Assembly (NCBI GenBank): GCA_017853515.1 | Contig: JAFMJK010000112.1 | Location: 1 to 7,172 of the forward strand | Reading direction: 5' to 3' | DNA: 7,172 nucleotides | Origin: Chthoniobacterales bacterium | Lineage (GTDB): Bacteria; Verrucomicrobiota; Verrucomicrobiia; Chthoniobacterales; JACTMZ01 | In this document: positions 1-6,551 of the stretch, piece by piece | Numbering within the stretch: position 1 is the first letter of the stretch | How the letters are laid out: every line of letters begins with the position of its first letter | The notes under the pieces: model-generated | What the model was told of the DNA's origin: nothing | Seen by the model: the letters and a program-made list of their open reading frames with translations, nothing else | Database searches by the model: none | Program-made: the position numbers and the translations under genes

Positions 1-516
1 CAGCAGTCCGCTGCCGAGAATGTTCGTGCTTGTTCCGACCAACGTGCAGCAGCCGCCGAAGACCGCCGAGTAGGAAAGGGGGATGAGAAAGATGGAGGCG
101 GGCACGCCGGCGCGTTTCGCCAAGTGAATGGCCACCGGCAGCCCGACCACAACCACGGGTGTGTTGTTGATGAAGGCCGAGAGGACGCCGGCCCCGACCA
201 TCATGACGAGCAAAAGCCCGCGTGGTCCGATGTTTCCCAAGCCTTCAAGGGCGACGAGCGCGCGGCTGATCGCGCCGGTCCGCTCCAACGCATAAGTGAG
301 GACGAACATGGCCGCGACGGTCAACGGGGCGGCGTTGGCGAAAACCTTGAGCAACTGCCCGGTCTCGGGCAGCGAATTCTCCACGGGAAGTTGGGAGAGC
401 AGGAGCAAAACGGCAAAAACGGCCAGGCCGGTGAGGTCGAGCGGCCAGCGTTCGCGCACGAATTGCACGAGCGCGAAAGCAACCAATGATAGAACGACGG
501 CGATTTCCCAGGTCAT
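1..516 (-). CDS. SLC13/CitM-type anion permease, N-terminal part (truncated by window edge)
   Basis: Reading leftwards from the ATG at 516-514 gives 172 uninterrupted residues, in frame to base 1. This is the N-terminal portion of an integral inner-membrane transporter of the SLC13/divalent anion:Na+ symporter or CitM-like superfamily. Hydrophobic segments lie at about residues 3-20, 27-42, 63-77, 100-132 and 140-160. Two family signatures are visible: INNTP (116-120), in the re-entrant/transmembrane region, and a GG-x-x-TLVGTSTN stretch (154-165), which resembles the ion/substrate-binding motif of these permeases. The substrate (dicarboxylate, sulfate or another anion) cannot be read from this fragment. 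Family members are often 420-620 residues, so most of the gene lies outside. The start is fixed: no ATG, GTG or TTG occurs in frame for at least 80 bases upstream. A GGAAGG purine run sits 15 nt before the ATG, long for a Shine-Dalgarno site. The gene is divergent from the M50 protease gene. The family is well supported, the substrate is not. Confidence 0.85.
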   Translation of the reverse strand, partial: MTWEIAVVLSLVAFALVQFVRERWPLDLTGLAVFAVLLLLSQLPVENSLPETGQLLKVFANAAPLTVAAMFVLTYALERTGAISRALVALEGLGNIGPRGLLLVMMVGAGVLSAFINNTPVVVVGLPVAIHLAKRAGVPASIFLIPLSYSAVFGGCCTLVGTSTNILGSGLL

Positions 517-615
517 GCCGCGCGAAAAATGCCTTCCGGAGGCTGGGGTGGCGAGCCTGAAATGGCTTTCTGTTTGCCCTTGCCCGGGGACACGGAATGG
601 CTGAGCTTGCGCCGC

Positions 616-1713
616 GTGAAGTGGTCATTCCGTCTGGCGCGCCTTGCCGGCATCGATGTGCGCGTGCACGCCACGTTCCTGCTTTTGCTCGCTTGGTTCG
701 GTTTCGCCTACTACGCGGACGGCGGGGCGGGGGCCATGGTGGTCGGGCTCACCTTCATCATTCTTCTCTTTGTCTGCGTTGTTCTCCACGAGTTCGGCCA
801 CGCACTGGCCGCGCGCGCCTACGGCATCGGCACGCACGATATCACGTTGCTCCCCATCGGTGGCGTGGCGCGCCTCGAGCGCATCCCGGAAAAACCCATG
901 CAGGAGCTGGTCGTGGCGCTGGCGGGTCCGGCCGTCAACGTGGTCATTGCCGCGGGGCTATACATCGTGCTCGGACGTTTCTTCGAGTGGTCCGACTTGC
1001 TCGCCGTCGATCGCGAGCAGGGGAGCATTTTGGCCAAGCTTCTGGCCATCAACATCCTCCTCGTTGTTTTCAACCTTCTGCCCGCTTTCCCCATGGACGG
1101 CGGCCGCGTTTTGCGCGCCTTGCTCGCCACGCAGATGAAGCATGCCCGCGCCACGCGCATCGCAGCCAGCGTGGGGCAGATCATGGCCGTGCTGCTCGGC
1201 GTGCTTGGATTGGTCGGGAACCCCATGCTGCTCTTTATTGCGGTTTTTGTCTTTTTCGGTGCGCAGCAGGAGGCGCTTTACGCCACGGCGAAGGAAAATT
1301 TCGAAGAAACCCGCGTGCTGGACATCATGCAGCCGCTTCCGCCGGTTTTCTCCCGCGGGACCACTGTGCTTGCCGCGGTTCAAATGGCCATGCGCGACAG
1401 CCGCACGTCCTATCCCTTGGTCGACTCGGGACTGCGTATCCTGGGTTTGATCGCGGCGGAGGATCTGGCCCGGGCTTTGCACGACCGAGCGTCCGAGCCC
1501 GTTGACCGACTGGCGCGCGACCACACCGTTACCATCCCCGCGCAGGCCTCGTTGCTTGAGGCCCGCGCCATCATGCGCCGGGGATTGCAGCAAGATTATC
1601 CCGTGACGAACGAGACCAATCAGCTCGTTGGCTATCTCAGTCGTCAGGATCTCCCCGCCGGTTTCCTCGGCGCCGAACAAGCGGGACTCGCCCCGGTCGG
1701 AAGCGGGCGGTAA
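616..1713 (+). CDS. Site-2 protease family (M50) membrane metalloprotease with C-terminal CBS-domain pair
   Basis: This is an intramembrane zinc metalloprotease of the S2P/M50 family. Counting from the GTG at 616 (365 residues), hydrophobic segments fall near 17-34, 39-58, 96-119, 137-156, 182-200 and 202-217. The zinc motif HEFGH is at 58-62, at the end of the second segment. NLLPAFPMDGG at 153-163 supplies the third ligand, D161. Two CBS modules follow at about 235-290 and 297-351; in related proteins such pairs bind adenine nucleotides and modulate activity. The active-site residues are intact, so the enzyme should be active; its substrate is unknown. The frame is open from an ATG at 529, but that start lies 12 bp from the divergent permease start and leaves no room for a promoter or ribosome site. 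GTG 616 gives the usual family N-terminus (VKWSFRLARLAGI). An ATG at 562 and a TTG at 607 are alternatives. The stop is 14 bp before the CoA-transferase start, suggesting co-transcription. Confidence 0.9.
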   Translation: MKWSFRLARLAGIDVRVHATFLLLLAWFGFAYYADGGAGAMVVGLTFIILLFVCVVLHEFGHALAARAYGIGTHDITLLPIGGVARLERIPEKPMQELVVALAGPAVNVVIAAGLYIVLGRFFEWSDLLAVDREQGSILAKLLAINILLVVFNLLPAFPMDGGRVLRALLATQMKHARATRIAASVGQIMAVLLGVLGLVGNPMLLFIAVFVFFGAQQEALYATAKENFEETRVLDIMQPLPPVFSRGTTVLAAVQMAMRDSRTSYPLVDSGLRILGLIAAEDLARALHDRASEPVDRLARDHTVTIPAQASLLEARAIMRRGLQQDYPVTNETNQLVGYLSRQDLPAGFLGAEQAGLAPVGSGR

Positions 1714-1727
1714 AATCCGCGCCGTCA

Positions 1728-3230
1728 ATGATGATTTCCGGATTTCCTGTCCTCACGGCTGCGGAAGCTGCCTCGCTGGTAAACAATGACGACGTCATAG
1801 GATTCGGCGGTTTCACCCCGGCCGGCTCGCCCAAGGCTGTGTCGCGGGAGTTGGCCGCGCGCGCCATCGCCGAGCACGAAGCGGGCCGGCCGTTTTCCAT
1901 TGGCGTGATCACCGGGGCAAGCACCGGACCGTCCCTCGACGGCGTCCTCGCGGCGAGCGATGCGATCAAATTCCGCACGCCCTACCAGAGCGATCCCGAA
2001 CTGCGCAAACGCATCAACACGGGCCGGACGCAGTTTTTCGACATGCACCTTTCGCAATTGCCTCAGGCCGTGCGCTACGGGTTTCTCGGCGACCTCGATT
2101 GGGCGGTGGTGGAGGTCTGCGACATCAAACCCGGCGGGGAGGCAACCTTGACCAGCAGTGTGGGTGCGGCGCCCACGTTCCTGCACCGTGCCAAACGGGT
2201 CATTTTGGAGCTCAATCACCGGCATCCCGCGGCCCTGCGCGGTTTTCACGATATCTACGAACCGGAGGATCCGCCGACCCGCACGCACATTCCGATCTAT
2301 CGCGCCGAGGACCGCATCGGCACCGAAACGGTGATGATCGATCCGGCCAAAATCGCCGGGATTGTCGAAACCGACTTGGACGACGAGGTCGGCGCGTTCG
2401 ACGAACCGAACGAGGCGACGAAAATGATCGGCCGCAACGTGGCCGGGTTTCTGGCCGGGGAGTTGAGAGCCGGACGCATCAGACCGGACTTTCTCCCCAT
2501 CCAGAGCGGCGTGGGCAACGTGGCCAACGCCGTGCTCTCCGCCATGGGGTCGCATCCGGAGATCCCTGCGTTCCGCATGTATACCGAGGTGATCCAGGAT
2601 GCGGTCATCCACCTCATGCGCGAAGGCCGCATACTTTTCGCCAGCGGATCCTCGCTCACGGTCAGCCACGAAGTGCTGCGCGACCTTTACCGCGATCTGG
2701 AACAATTCCGCGGCAAGATTCTGCTCCGGCCGCAGGAGATTTCCAACCATCCGGAGGTCGTGCGGCGCCTCGGTATCATCTCGATCAATACCGCGCTGGA
2801 GCTCGATCTTTACGGCAACGTGAACAGCACGCACGTCATGGGGCGGCAGATGATGAATGGTATCGGCGGCTCGGGCGATTTCACGCGCAACGCCTACATT
2901 TCCATCTTCACATGTCCATCGCTGGTCAAAGGCGGGAAAATCAGCCCGATCGTTCCCATGGTCTCGCACCTCGATCACAGCGAGCACAGCGTGCAGGTGG
3001 TGGTGACCGAACACGGTGTGGCCGACCTACGCGGTCATTCGCCGCACGAGCGGGCCGAAATCATCATCGATCGCTGCGCCGACCCGCAATACCGGCCGCT
3101 CCTGCGCGAGTATCTCAAGCTCGGCGGCGCGGCCCACACGCCGCAGACGTTCGAGAACGCCTACGCGCTGCACCGTGCTTTCCTTGCGGAAGGAGACATG
3201 CGCAAAGCGGTCATCGGCACAAAAAAATAG
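1728..3230 (+). CDS. Acetyl-CoA hydrolase/transferase family protein, probable succinate (acetate/propionate) CoA-transferase
   Basis: This 500-residue cytosolic enzyme belongs to the class I CoA-transferase family that includes yeast Ach1, AarC (succinyl-CoA:acetate CoA-transferase) and propionyl-CoA:succinate CoA-transferases. These exchange CoA between acyl-CoA and a free acid through a glutamyl-CoA thioester. The likely catalytic glutamate is E287 in YTEVIQD. Other conserved stretches are QSGVGNVANAV (259-269), GIGGSGDF (378-385) and a C-terminal VVTEHGVADLRG (425-436). Length and motifs match the AarC/Ach1 branch; 4-hydroxybutyrate CoA-transferases are usually nearer 430-440 residues. 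Whether acetate or propionate is the partner of succinate cannot be told from sequence alone. Two consecutive ATGs (1728, 1731) could start it; no clear Shine-Dalgarno precedes either. It follows the M50 protease by 14 bp and precedes citrate synthase by 71 bp on the same strand, pointing to acetyl-CoA/TCA metabolism. Family call is firm, exact reaction is inferred. Confidence 0.92.
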   Translation: MMISGFPVLTAAEAASLVNNDDVIGFGGFTPAGSPKAVSRELAARAIAEHEAGRPFSIGVITGASTGPSLDGVLAASDAIKFRTPYQSDPELRKRINTGRTQFFDMHLSQLPQAVRYGFLGDLDWAVVEVCDIKPGGEATLTSSVGAAPTFLHRAKRVILELNHRHPAALRGFHDIYEPEDPPTRTHIPIYRAEDRIGTETVMIDPAKIAGIVETDLDDEVGAFDEPNEATKMIGRNVAGFLAGELRAGRIRPDFLPIQSGVGNVANAVLSAMGSHPEIPAFRMYTEVIQDAVIHLMREGRILFASGSSLTVSHEVLRDLYRDLEQFRGKILLRPQEISNHPEVVRRLGIISINTALELDLYGNVNSTHVMGRQMMNGIGGSGDFTRNAYISIFTCPSLVKGGKISPIVPMVSHLDHSEHSVQVVVTEHGVADLRGHSPHERAEIIIDRCADPQYRPLLREYLKLGGAAHTPQTFENAYALHRAFLAEGDMRKAVIGTKK

Positions 3231-3246
3231 TCGCGGCCCGGCCGTT

Positions 3247-3287
3247 TTGTTTGGCAAGGCGCCGTGCGGACGGCTATTTTCACAGGG
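3247..3287 (+). promoter_or_regulatory. Possible sigma-70-type promoter for citrate synthase
   Basis: In the 71 bp between the CoA-transferase stop and the citrate synthase ATG, TTGGCA (3251-3256, five of six matches to TTGACA) and TATTTT (3275-3280, four of six to TATAAT) are separated by 18 bp. Transcription would start near 3287, leaving a leader of about 15 nt with only a weak AGGG at 3284-3287. The region is visibly more T-rich than its surroundings. This would let citrate synthase be expressed apart from the upstream pair, but the match is modest and unproven. Confidence 0.33.
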
Positions 3288-3301
3288 ATTTTTGGCCGCC
3301 C

Positions 3302-4600
3302 ATGGATCTCAAAGCCTCACTCCAACTGCCCGACGGAAAGTCGGTTGATCTTCCCGTTCTCGTCGGGACGGAGAACGAGCACGCCGTGGACGTCCGCACG
3401 CTGCGGGATCAGACGGGCTACATCACGTTCGACGACGGCTTTGCCAATACCGGGTCGTGCATCAGCGACATCAGCTTCATCGACGGAGAGAAGGGGATCC
3501 TGCGGCACCGCGGCTACCGCATCGAGGACCTCGCTGGTGAGTCGATCTTCCTCGAGACGGCGTATCTGATCATCTACGGCGAGTTGCCGACCTCGAAGCA
3601 ATTGTCCAAGTTCCGCGGGCGCATCGCCTCGAGCGCGTCCGTGCACGAGGGCATGCGGCTGTTCTTCCAGGGTTTTCCGCACACCTCGCATCCCATGGCC
3701 ATCCTTTCGGCCATGCTCAATTCCCTCGGCTGTTACTACCCCGAGATGACCACGCACAATCGCGCCAAGGATCTCGAGCACTTCGACTGGGGGGCGGCGT
3801 TGCTTATTTCCAAAGTGCGCACGTTGGCCGCCATGTCCTACCGCGCCAAGCGGGGTCTGCCCTTTGTCTATCCGCGCTGGGATCTTCGCTATGCGGCGAA
3901 TTTCCTGCACATGATGTTTTCCGAGCCGTATCACGACTACAATCCGAAGCCGGAAGTCACCGATGCACTCGACCTGATTCTCCTGCTCCATGCCGACCAC
4001 GAGCAAAACTGCAGCACCTCGACGGTGCGCATGGTCGCTTCGAGCGGGGCCAACTTGTTTGCCAGCGTTTCCGCCGGAGTCAGCGCCCTCTGGGGTCCCT
4101 TGCACGGCGGGGCCAACGCGGCGGTCATCGAGATGCTCGAGGAAATTGCCGCCTCGGGCGACGACGGACGCAAGGCTGTCGAGGCGGCCAAGAAAGGCGA
4201 ACGCCGCCTCATGGGCTTCGGGCACCGGGTCTACAAGAACTACGATCCGCGCGCCCGCATCCTCGGCGAGGCGGCCAAGCGCGTCCTGACCTCGATGGGT
4301 ATCAGTGACCCGCTCCTTGGGATCGCCATGCATCTCGAGGAGGTGGCGCTGAAGGATGAATATTTCGTTTCGCGCAAACTCTACCCGAACGTGGACTTCT
4401 ACAGCGGCATCATTCTCCGCGCCATCGGCATCCCGGTGGACATGTTCCCCGTGATGTTCGCCATCGGGCGCATGCCGGGTTGGATCGCCAACTGGCGCGA
4501 GGTGGCGACCAACCCGAAGATGAAAATCCACCGTCCGCGCCAGGTCTACAACGGCAAGACCGAGCGCGACTACGTTGCGATCGAAAAGCGCGGGGAATAA
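3302..4600 (+). CDS. gltA: Citrate synthase
   Basis: This 432-residue enzyme condenses acetyl-CoA with oxaloacetate to citrate, the entry step of the TCA cycle, in the cytosol. The three catalytic residues are intact: H268 in GPLHGGANAAV, H308 in FGHRVYKNYDPRA and D365 in NVDFYSG. Arginines expected to hold the carboxylates are present at R317 (DPRA) and in the RMPGWIANWRE stretch (390-400). The N-terminal extension with SCISDISFIDGEKGILRHRGY (about 52-72) is typical of the roughly 430-residue, GltA-like bacterial enzymes rather than the short archaeal/methylcitrate type of about 370-380 residues. NADH regulation of the E. coli kind is possible but not shown. The ATG at 3302 gives the normal N-terminus; the same frame stays open back to 2099 but there overlaps the CoA-transferase and lacks homology to the family. 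The gene is convergent with the nuclease gene across a 310 bp repeat-bearing gap. Confidence 0.97.
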   Translation: MDLKASLQLPDGKSVDLPVLVGTENEHAVDVRTLRDQTGYITFDDGFANTGSCISDISFIDGEKGILRHRGYRIEDLAGESIFLETAYLIIYGELPTSKQLSKFRGRIASSASVHEGMRLFFQGFPHTSHPMAILSAMLNSLGCYYPEMTTHNRAKDLEHFDWGAALLISKVRTLAAMSYRAKRGLPFVYPRWDLRYAANFLHMMFSEPYHDYNPKPEVTDALDLILLLHADHEQNCSTSTVRMVASSGANLFASVSAGVSALWGPLHGGANAAVIEMLEEIAASGDDGRKAVEAAKKGERRLMGFGHRVYKNYDPRARILGEAAKRVLTSMGISDPLLGIAMHLEEVALKDEYFVSRKLYPNVDFYSGIILRAIGIPVDMFPVMFAIGRMPGWIANWREVATNPKMKIHRPRQVYNGKTERDYVAIEKRGE

Positions 4601-4676
4601 CGGCGCGCAGGCCCGCTTTCGTGCGGCGAGATTGCCGCGCTCCAACGTCCCATGGTGTCTCAGGCGTCCGGCGCGT

Positions 4677-4743
4677 GGTGGATCGCGTTGTCCCCATCGC
4701 GAGTTGCAAGACGAAGTATCGCGCCGGGACGGCGCGATCCACC
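4677..4743. repeat. Long inverted-repeat stem-loop (GGTGGATCGCG ... CGCGATCCACC)
   Basis: GGTGGATCGCG (4677-4687) is perfectly complementary to CGCGATCCACC (4733-4743). The stem continues inward: TT (4688-4689) faces GG (4731-4732), allowing two G-U pairs in RNA, and GTCCC (4690-4694) pairs with GGGAC (4726-4730), for a possible 18 bp stem. Inside, CGCGA (4698-4702) pairs with TCGCG (4719-4723), closing a 16-base loop. The ATCGCG core recurs several times within the element. The two-tier design suggests a dispersed REP-like repeat or a structured transcript end; it codes for nothing recognisable. Structure is seen directly; repeat family status is inferred. Confidence 0.6.
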
Positions 4744-4810
4744 TTGCCACTTCGCGACTGATGCCATCGCAGACCCGAAAAGGATCTGGACTATCGGACA
4801 AGGTTTTGAG

Positions 4811-4873
4811 GGTAGGGACACGCGGTTCGCGTGTCCGTTGGAAAAGCGGACGAGCGGGCCGCTCGTCCCTACC
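4811..4873. repeat. Composite palindromic element: outer GGTAGGGAC/GTCCCTACC enclosing two hairpins
   Basis: The ends GGTAGGGAC (4811-4819) and GTCCCTACC (4865-4873) are perfect inverted repeats. Within lie two perfect hairpins: GGACACGCG (4816-4824) with CGCGTGTCC (4828-4836) around a GTT loop, and GGACGAGCGG (4848-4857) with CCGCTCGTCC (4859-4868) around a single G. The linker is GTTGGAAAAGC (4837-4847). The outer arms overlap the hairpin stems, so outer pairing and hairpin pairing compete. The layout resembles REP/BIME-type dispersed repeats; I recall similar GTAGGGAC-bounded elements in verrucomicrobial genomes, but have not checked. Read on the minus strand, the second hairpin is followed by GCTTTTCC, so it could serve as a weak terminator for the nuclease gene. 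Confidence 0.72.
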
Positions 4874-4910
4874 TCAGGCAACAAAACTTAAAATCTTTCG
4901 GGACTTGATA

Positions 4911-6458
4911 TCAGTCTTCGCTCGCTGCCTCGTATTTGACGAGCCAAGTCGGATCCTCGACCAGGAACTGCGGCTTGCCTTTGTGCGCCGAGAGCAAGCC
5001 GATGATTTTGACTTCGGAACCCACCGGAAGCTTGCGGATCGGACGCAGCGCATCCGATTCCTTGTCCGAGGCCCAGAGAGCATATTTGCTCCCTTCGGTT
5101 TCCAAGGCGAGAGGGCGACGGGAGGCAATTCTGCCTTCCACGCGGAAGAATTGTCCCATGTGCGCGCCAAGGTCGGCCGCCGCCTTCGCGTCGAATAACG
5201 GCAACTTTTCTGCCTTGAGACGGTCGAAGCCGACCGAACGCAGGGTCGTCGCATCGCTCGGCTCGCCCGCATCGGCCAACTCGAGACGCTTTGCTTTGTC
5301 GCCATCGGCGACGGTGCGCAGGCGGAAGGCGACCGGGAAGTGATCGCTGAACCCCGATCCCTGGCCCAGATTGCTCCATCGCCGGGGGATGCCCAGTTCG
5401 GTCACCGAATTCGTCCCGTCGAGGGCGACAACCGTGAAGGAGTTGTCCACGTATTGCAGCCCGTTGTGATCGTAGAGGCCCGGCGTGACGAGGCTCTGCA
5501 TCAAGGTTCCCCATTTTCCATTGTGGTGGTCGGATCCGCGCTTTTTCTCCGGCAACTCGTGCCAAAGATTGTAGAGCGAGAAGTTGGTGGCGCCGGCGGT
5601 CGCGGCCTCGTCGCCCTGTGAGCCGAGGACATCGTTCATCCCGGTTTTTCCCATGAAGGGATACACCGCGGACTGGTTGTATTGCGAATTGAAGTCTCCG
5701 GTGACGACAACGTCGGCCGAAGGATCCGCGGCGAAGATCGCATCGAGCCGGTCACGCACCGTCTTGGCGTTGAAGCGACGGCTTTGCTCTGAGTCGAGAT
5801 TGCTCGCGCCGGATTTCCAGTGATTGACGAAAACGACGAGAGGATGCCCTTCGACGTCAAGAGTCACCTCGAGCACATCGCGCGCGTCGGGGGTGGCGTG
5901 GCTTTTGACGTCTTTGACAGGGAATTTGCTGAACAACCCGTTTTTGTGGCCTTTCTTGTGCACGCCGCGATCCGTGCTGGCCATGGCGGCGAAGTCCGGT
6001 TCGTCCGCGCCGATGGCGATGCTGTAGCCGGTCATTCCCTCGTCGGCGAGATGCTTGAGGAGCAGGGCCTCGGCGGGAAGCCCGCGGATCTCGTCGTTCA
6101 ATCCCGACGTGAGCATTTCCTTGGCCGTCGTGTTTTTGTATTTCTCCAGGAACCCCGCGTAGTCCGCGACTTTCGTATCCGGTGTGAAATCGAGTTCCAG
6201 CTCGTTGAAGGCGATGATGTCGGGTCCCGCCCCGTCGTTGAACGTCTTCAGGACTTTGGCGATCCCCTCCATCTTGCGGAGCGTTTTCTCCGGTGAGTAG
6301 GCGTCGGGCTCGCCCGTCTCGGCGTAGTCCTCGAAGATGGCGACCTTGTCGGCATCGAAAAGGTTTTCGACGTTATAGGTGAGGAAGGAGATTTCGCGCG
6401 CCTGCGCACCATGTGAAAAAGCGGCGCAGAGCAGCGCCGCCCGGAGGGCTGACTTCAT
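4911..6458 (-). CDS. Exported endonuclease/exonuclease/phosphatase-fold protein with C-terminal OB-like region
   Basis: The 515-residue protein starts with a Sec signal peptide: MKSALR, a hydrophobic stretch, and a likely cleavage after AQA at residue 20. The mature part opens directly with the EEP (DNase I-like) motif FLTYNVENLFD (N29). Further catalytic positions are visible: E86 (FNELEL), H213 (VNHWKS), D255 and N257 (GDFNSQ), and D372-H373 (SDHFPV). The metal-dependent phosphodiesterase core, at about 21-381, thus looks complete. Residues about 425-510 form a separate module (VEGRIASRRPLALE ... VKIIGLLSAHKG ... FLVEDPTW) that resembles an OB-type nucleic-acid-binding fold. It is probably a periplasmic or secreted nuclease that scavenges phosphate or nucleotides; a phosphatase on another phosphodiester cannot be excluded. 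ATG 6458 is the only usable start, as no in-frame alternative lies just upstream. AAGGA precedes it by about 14 nt. It is separated from the upstream ppdK by an intrinsic terminator, so it probably has its own promoter. Confidence 0.88.
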   Translation of the reverse strand: MKSALRAALLCAAFSHGAQAREISFLTYNVENLFDADKVAIFEDYAETGEPDAYSPEKTLRKMEGIAKVLKTFNDGAGPDIIAFNELELDFTPDTKVADYAGFLEKYKNTTAKEMLTSGLNDEIRGLPAEALLLKHLADEGMTGYSIAIGADEPDFAAMASTDRGVHKKGHKNGLFSKFPVKDVKSHATPDARDVLEVTLDVEGHPLVVFVNHWKSGASNLDSEQSRRFNAKTVRDRLDAIFAADPSADVVVTGDFNSQYNQSAVYPFMGKTGMNDVLGSQGDEAATAGATNFSLYNLWHELPEKKRGSDHHNGKWGTLMQSLVTPGLYDHNGLQYVDNSFTVVALDGTNSVTELGIPRRWSNLGQGSGFSDHFPVAFRLRTVADGDKAKRLELADAGEPSDATTLRSVGFDRLKAEKLPLFDAKAAADLGAHMGQFFRVEGRIASRRPLALETEGSKYALWASDKESDALRPIRKLPVGSEVKIIGLLSAHKGKPQFLVEDPTWLVKYEAASED

Positions 6459-6492
6459 CCCGGCAACAATCGTCCTTCCCGGACTCCTTGCA

Positions 6493-6529
6493 AATAAAAA
6501 TCCCGCCCCGCGCGGACGCGGGACGGGAT
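6493..6529 (-). terminator. Rho-independent terminator of the pyruvate phosphate dikinase gene
   Basis: Read on the minus strand, ATCCCGTCCCGCG (6529-6517) pairs with CGCGGGGCGGGAT (6512-6500) in a 13 bp GC-rich stem with one G-U pair and a four-base loop (6516-6513). TTTTATT follows immediately (about 6499-6493). It lies 22 bp past the ppdK stop and 41 bp before the nuclease start. No T tract flanks the stem on the plus strand, so it acts in one direction. Confidence 0.88.
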
Positions 6530-6551
6530 GGCGGGAGGGAAATCCCGTGTC

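Larger units (their letters stand above)
4601..4910. other. Non-coding gap between convergent genes, carrying structured repeats
   Basis: This 310 bp stretch separates the stops of citrate synthase (plus) and the nuclease (minus). The short open frames across it have no recognisable protein character. It holds a small hairpin at 4621-4640 (7 bp stem with one G-T pair, loop GAGATT, no T tract), a long imperfect stem at 4677-4743, and a nested double-hairpin element at 4811-4873. The last 40 bases (4874-4910) are AT-richer and featureless. No clear intrinsic terminator with a T run was found for citrate synthase, so the hairpins may do that job. Confidence 0.7.

Noticed and set aside
245..628. 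127-codon minus-strand open frame overlapping the permease start
   Set aside because: It is in a different frame from the permease, which shows clear membrane segments and motifs; the alternative is Arg/Pro rich with none.
1725..3014. 429-codon open frame on the minus strand opposite the CoA-transferase
   Set aside because: Composition (Asp, His, Arg, Val rich) is that of a shadow frame and the plus-strand gene carries all the family motifs.
2099..3301. 401-codon upstream extension in frame with citrate synthase, suggesting a fusion protein
   Set aside because: The extension overlaps the CoA-transferase in another frame, is Arg/Gly/Pro/His rich with no domain, and citrate synthase has its normal N-terminus at 3302.
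4621..4640. Terminator for citrate synthase
   Set aside because: There is a 7 bp stem with one G-T pair but no T tract after it, so it does not meet the usual criteria.
3317..4801. 494-codon open frame on the minus strand opposite citrate synthase
   Set aside because: It is antisense to an unmistakable citrate synthase, is rich in Arg/His/Gly/Asp as expected of a GC-rich shadow frame, and shows no recognisable domain.
4677..4873. Possible CRISPR array or tandem repeat
   Set aside because: The elements are two different palindromes, with no regularly spaced direct repeats and no cas genes nearby.
4575..5198. 207-codon plus-strand open frame spanning the convergent gap into the nuclease gene
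   Set aside because: It starts inside citrate synthase, crosses the palindromic repeats and ends antisense to the nuclease; no protein features are visible.
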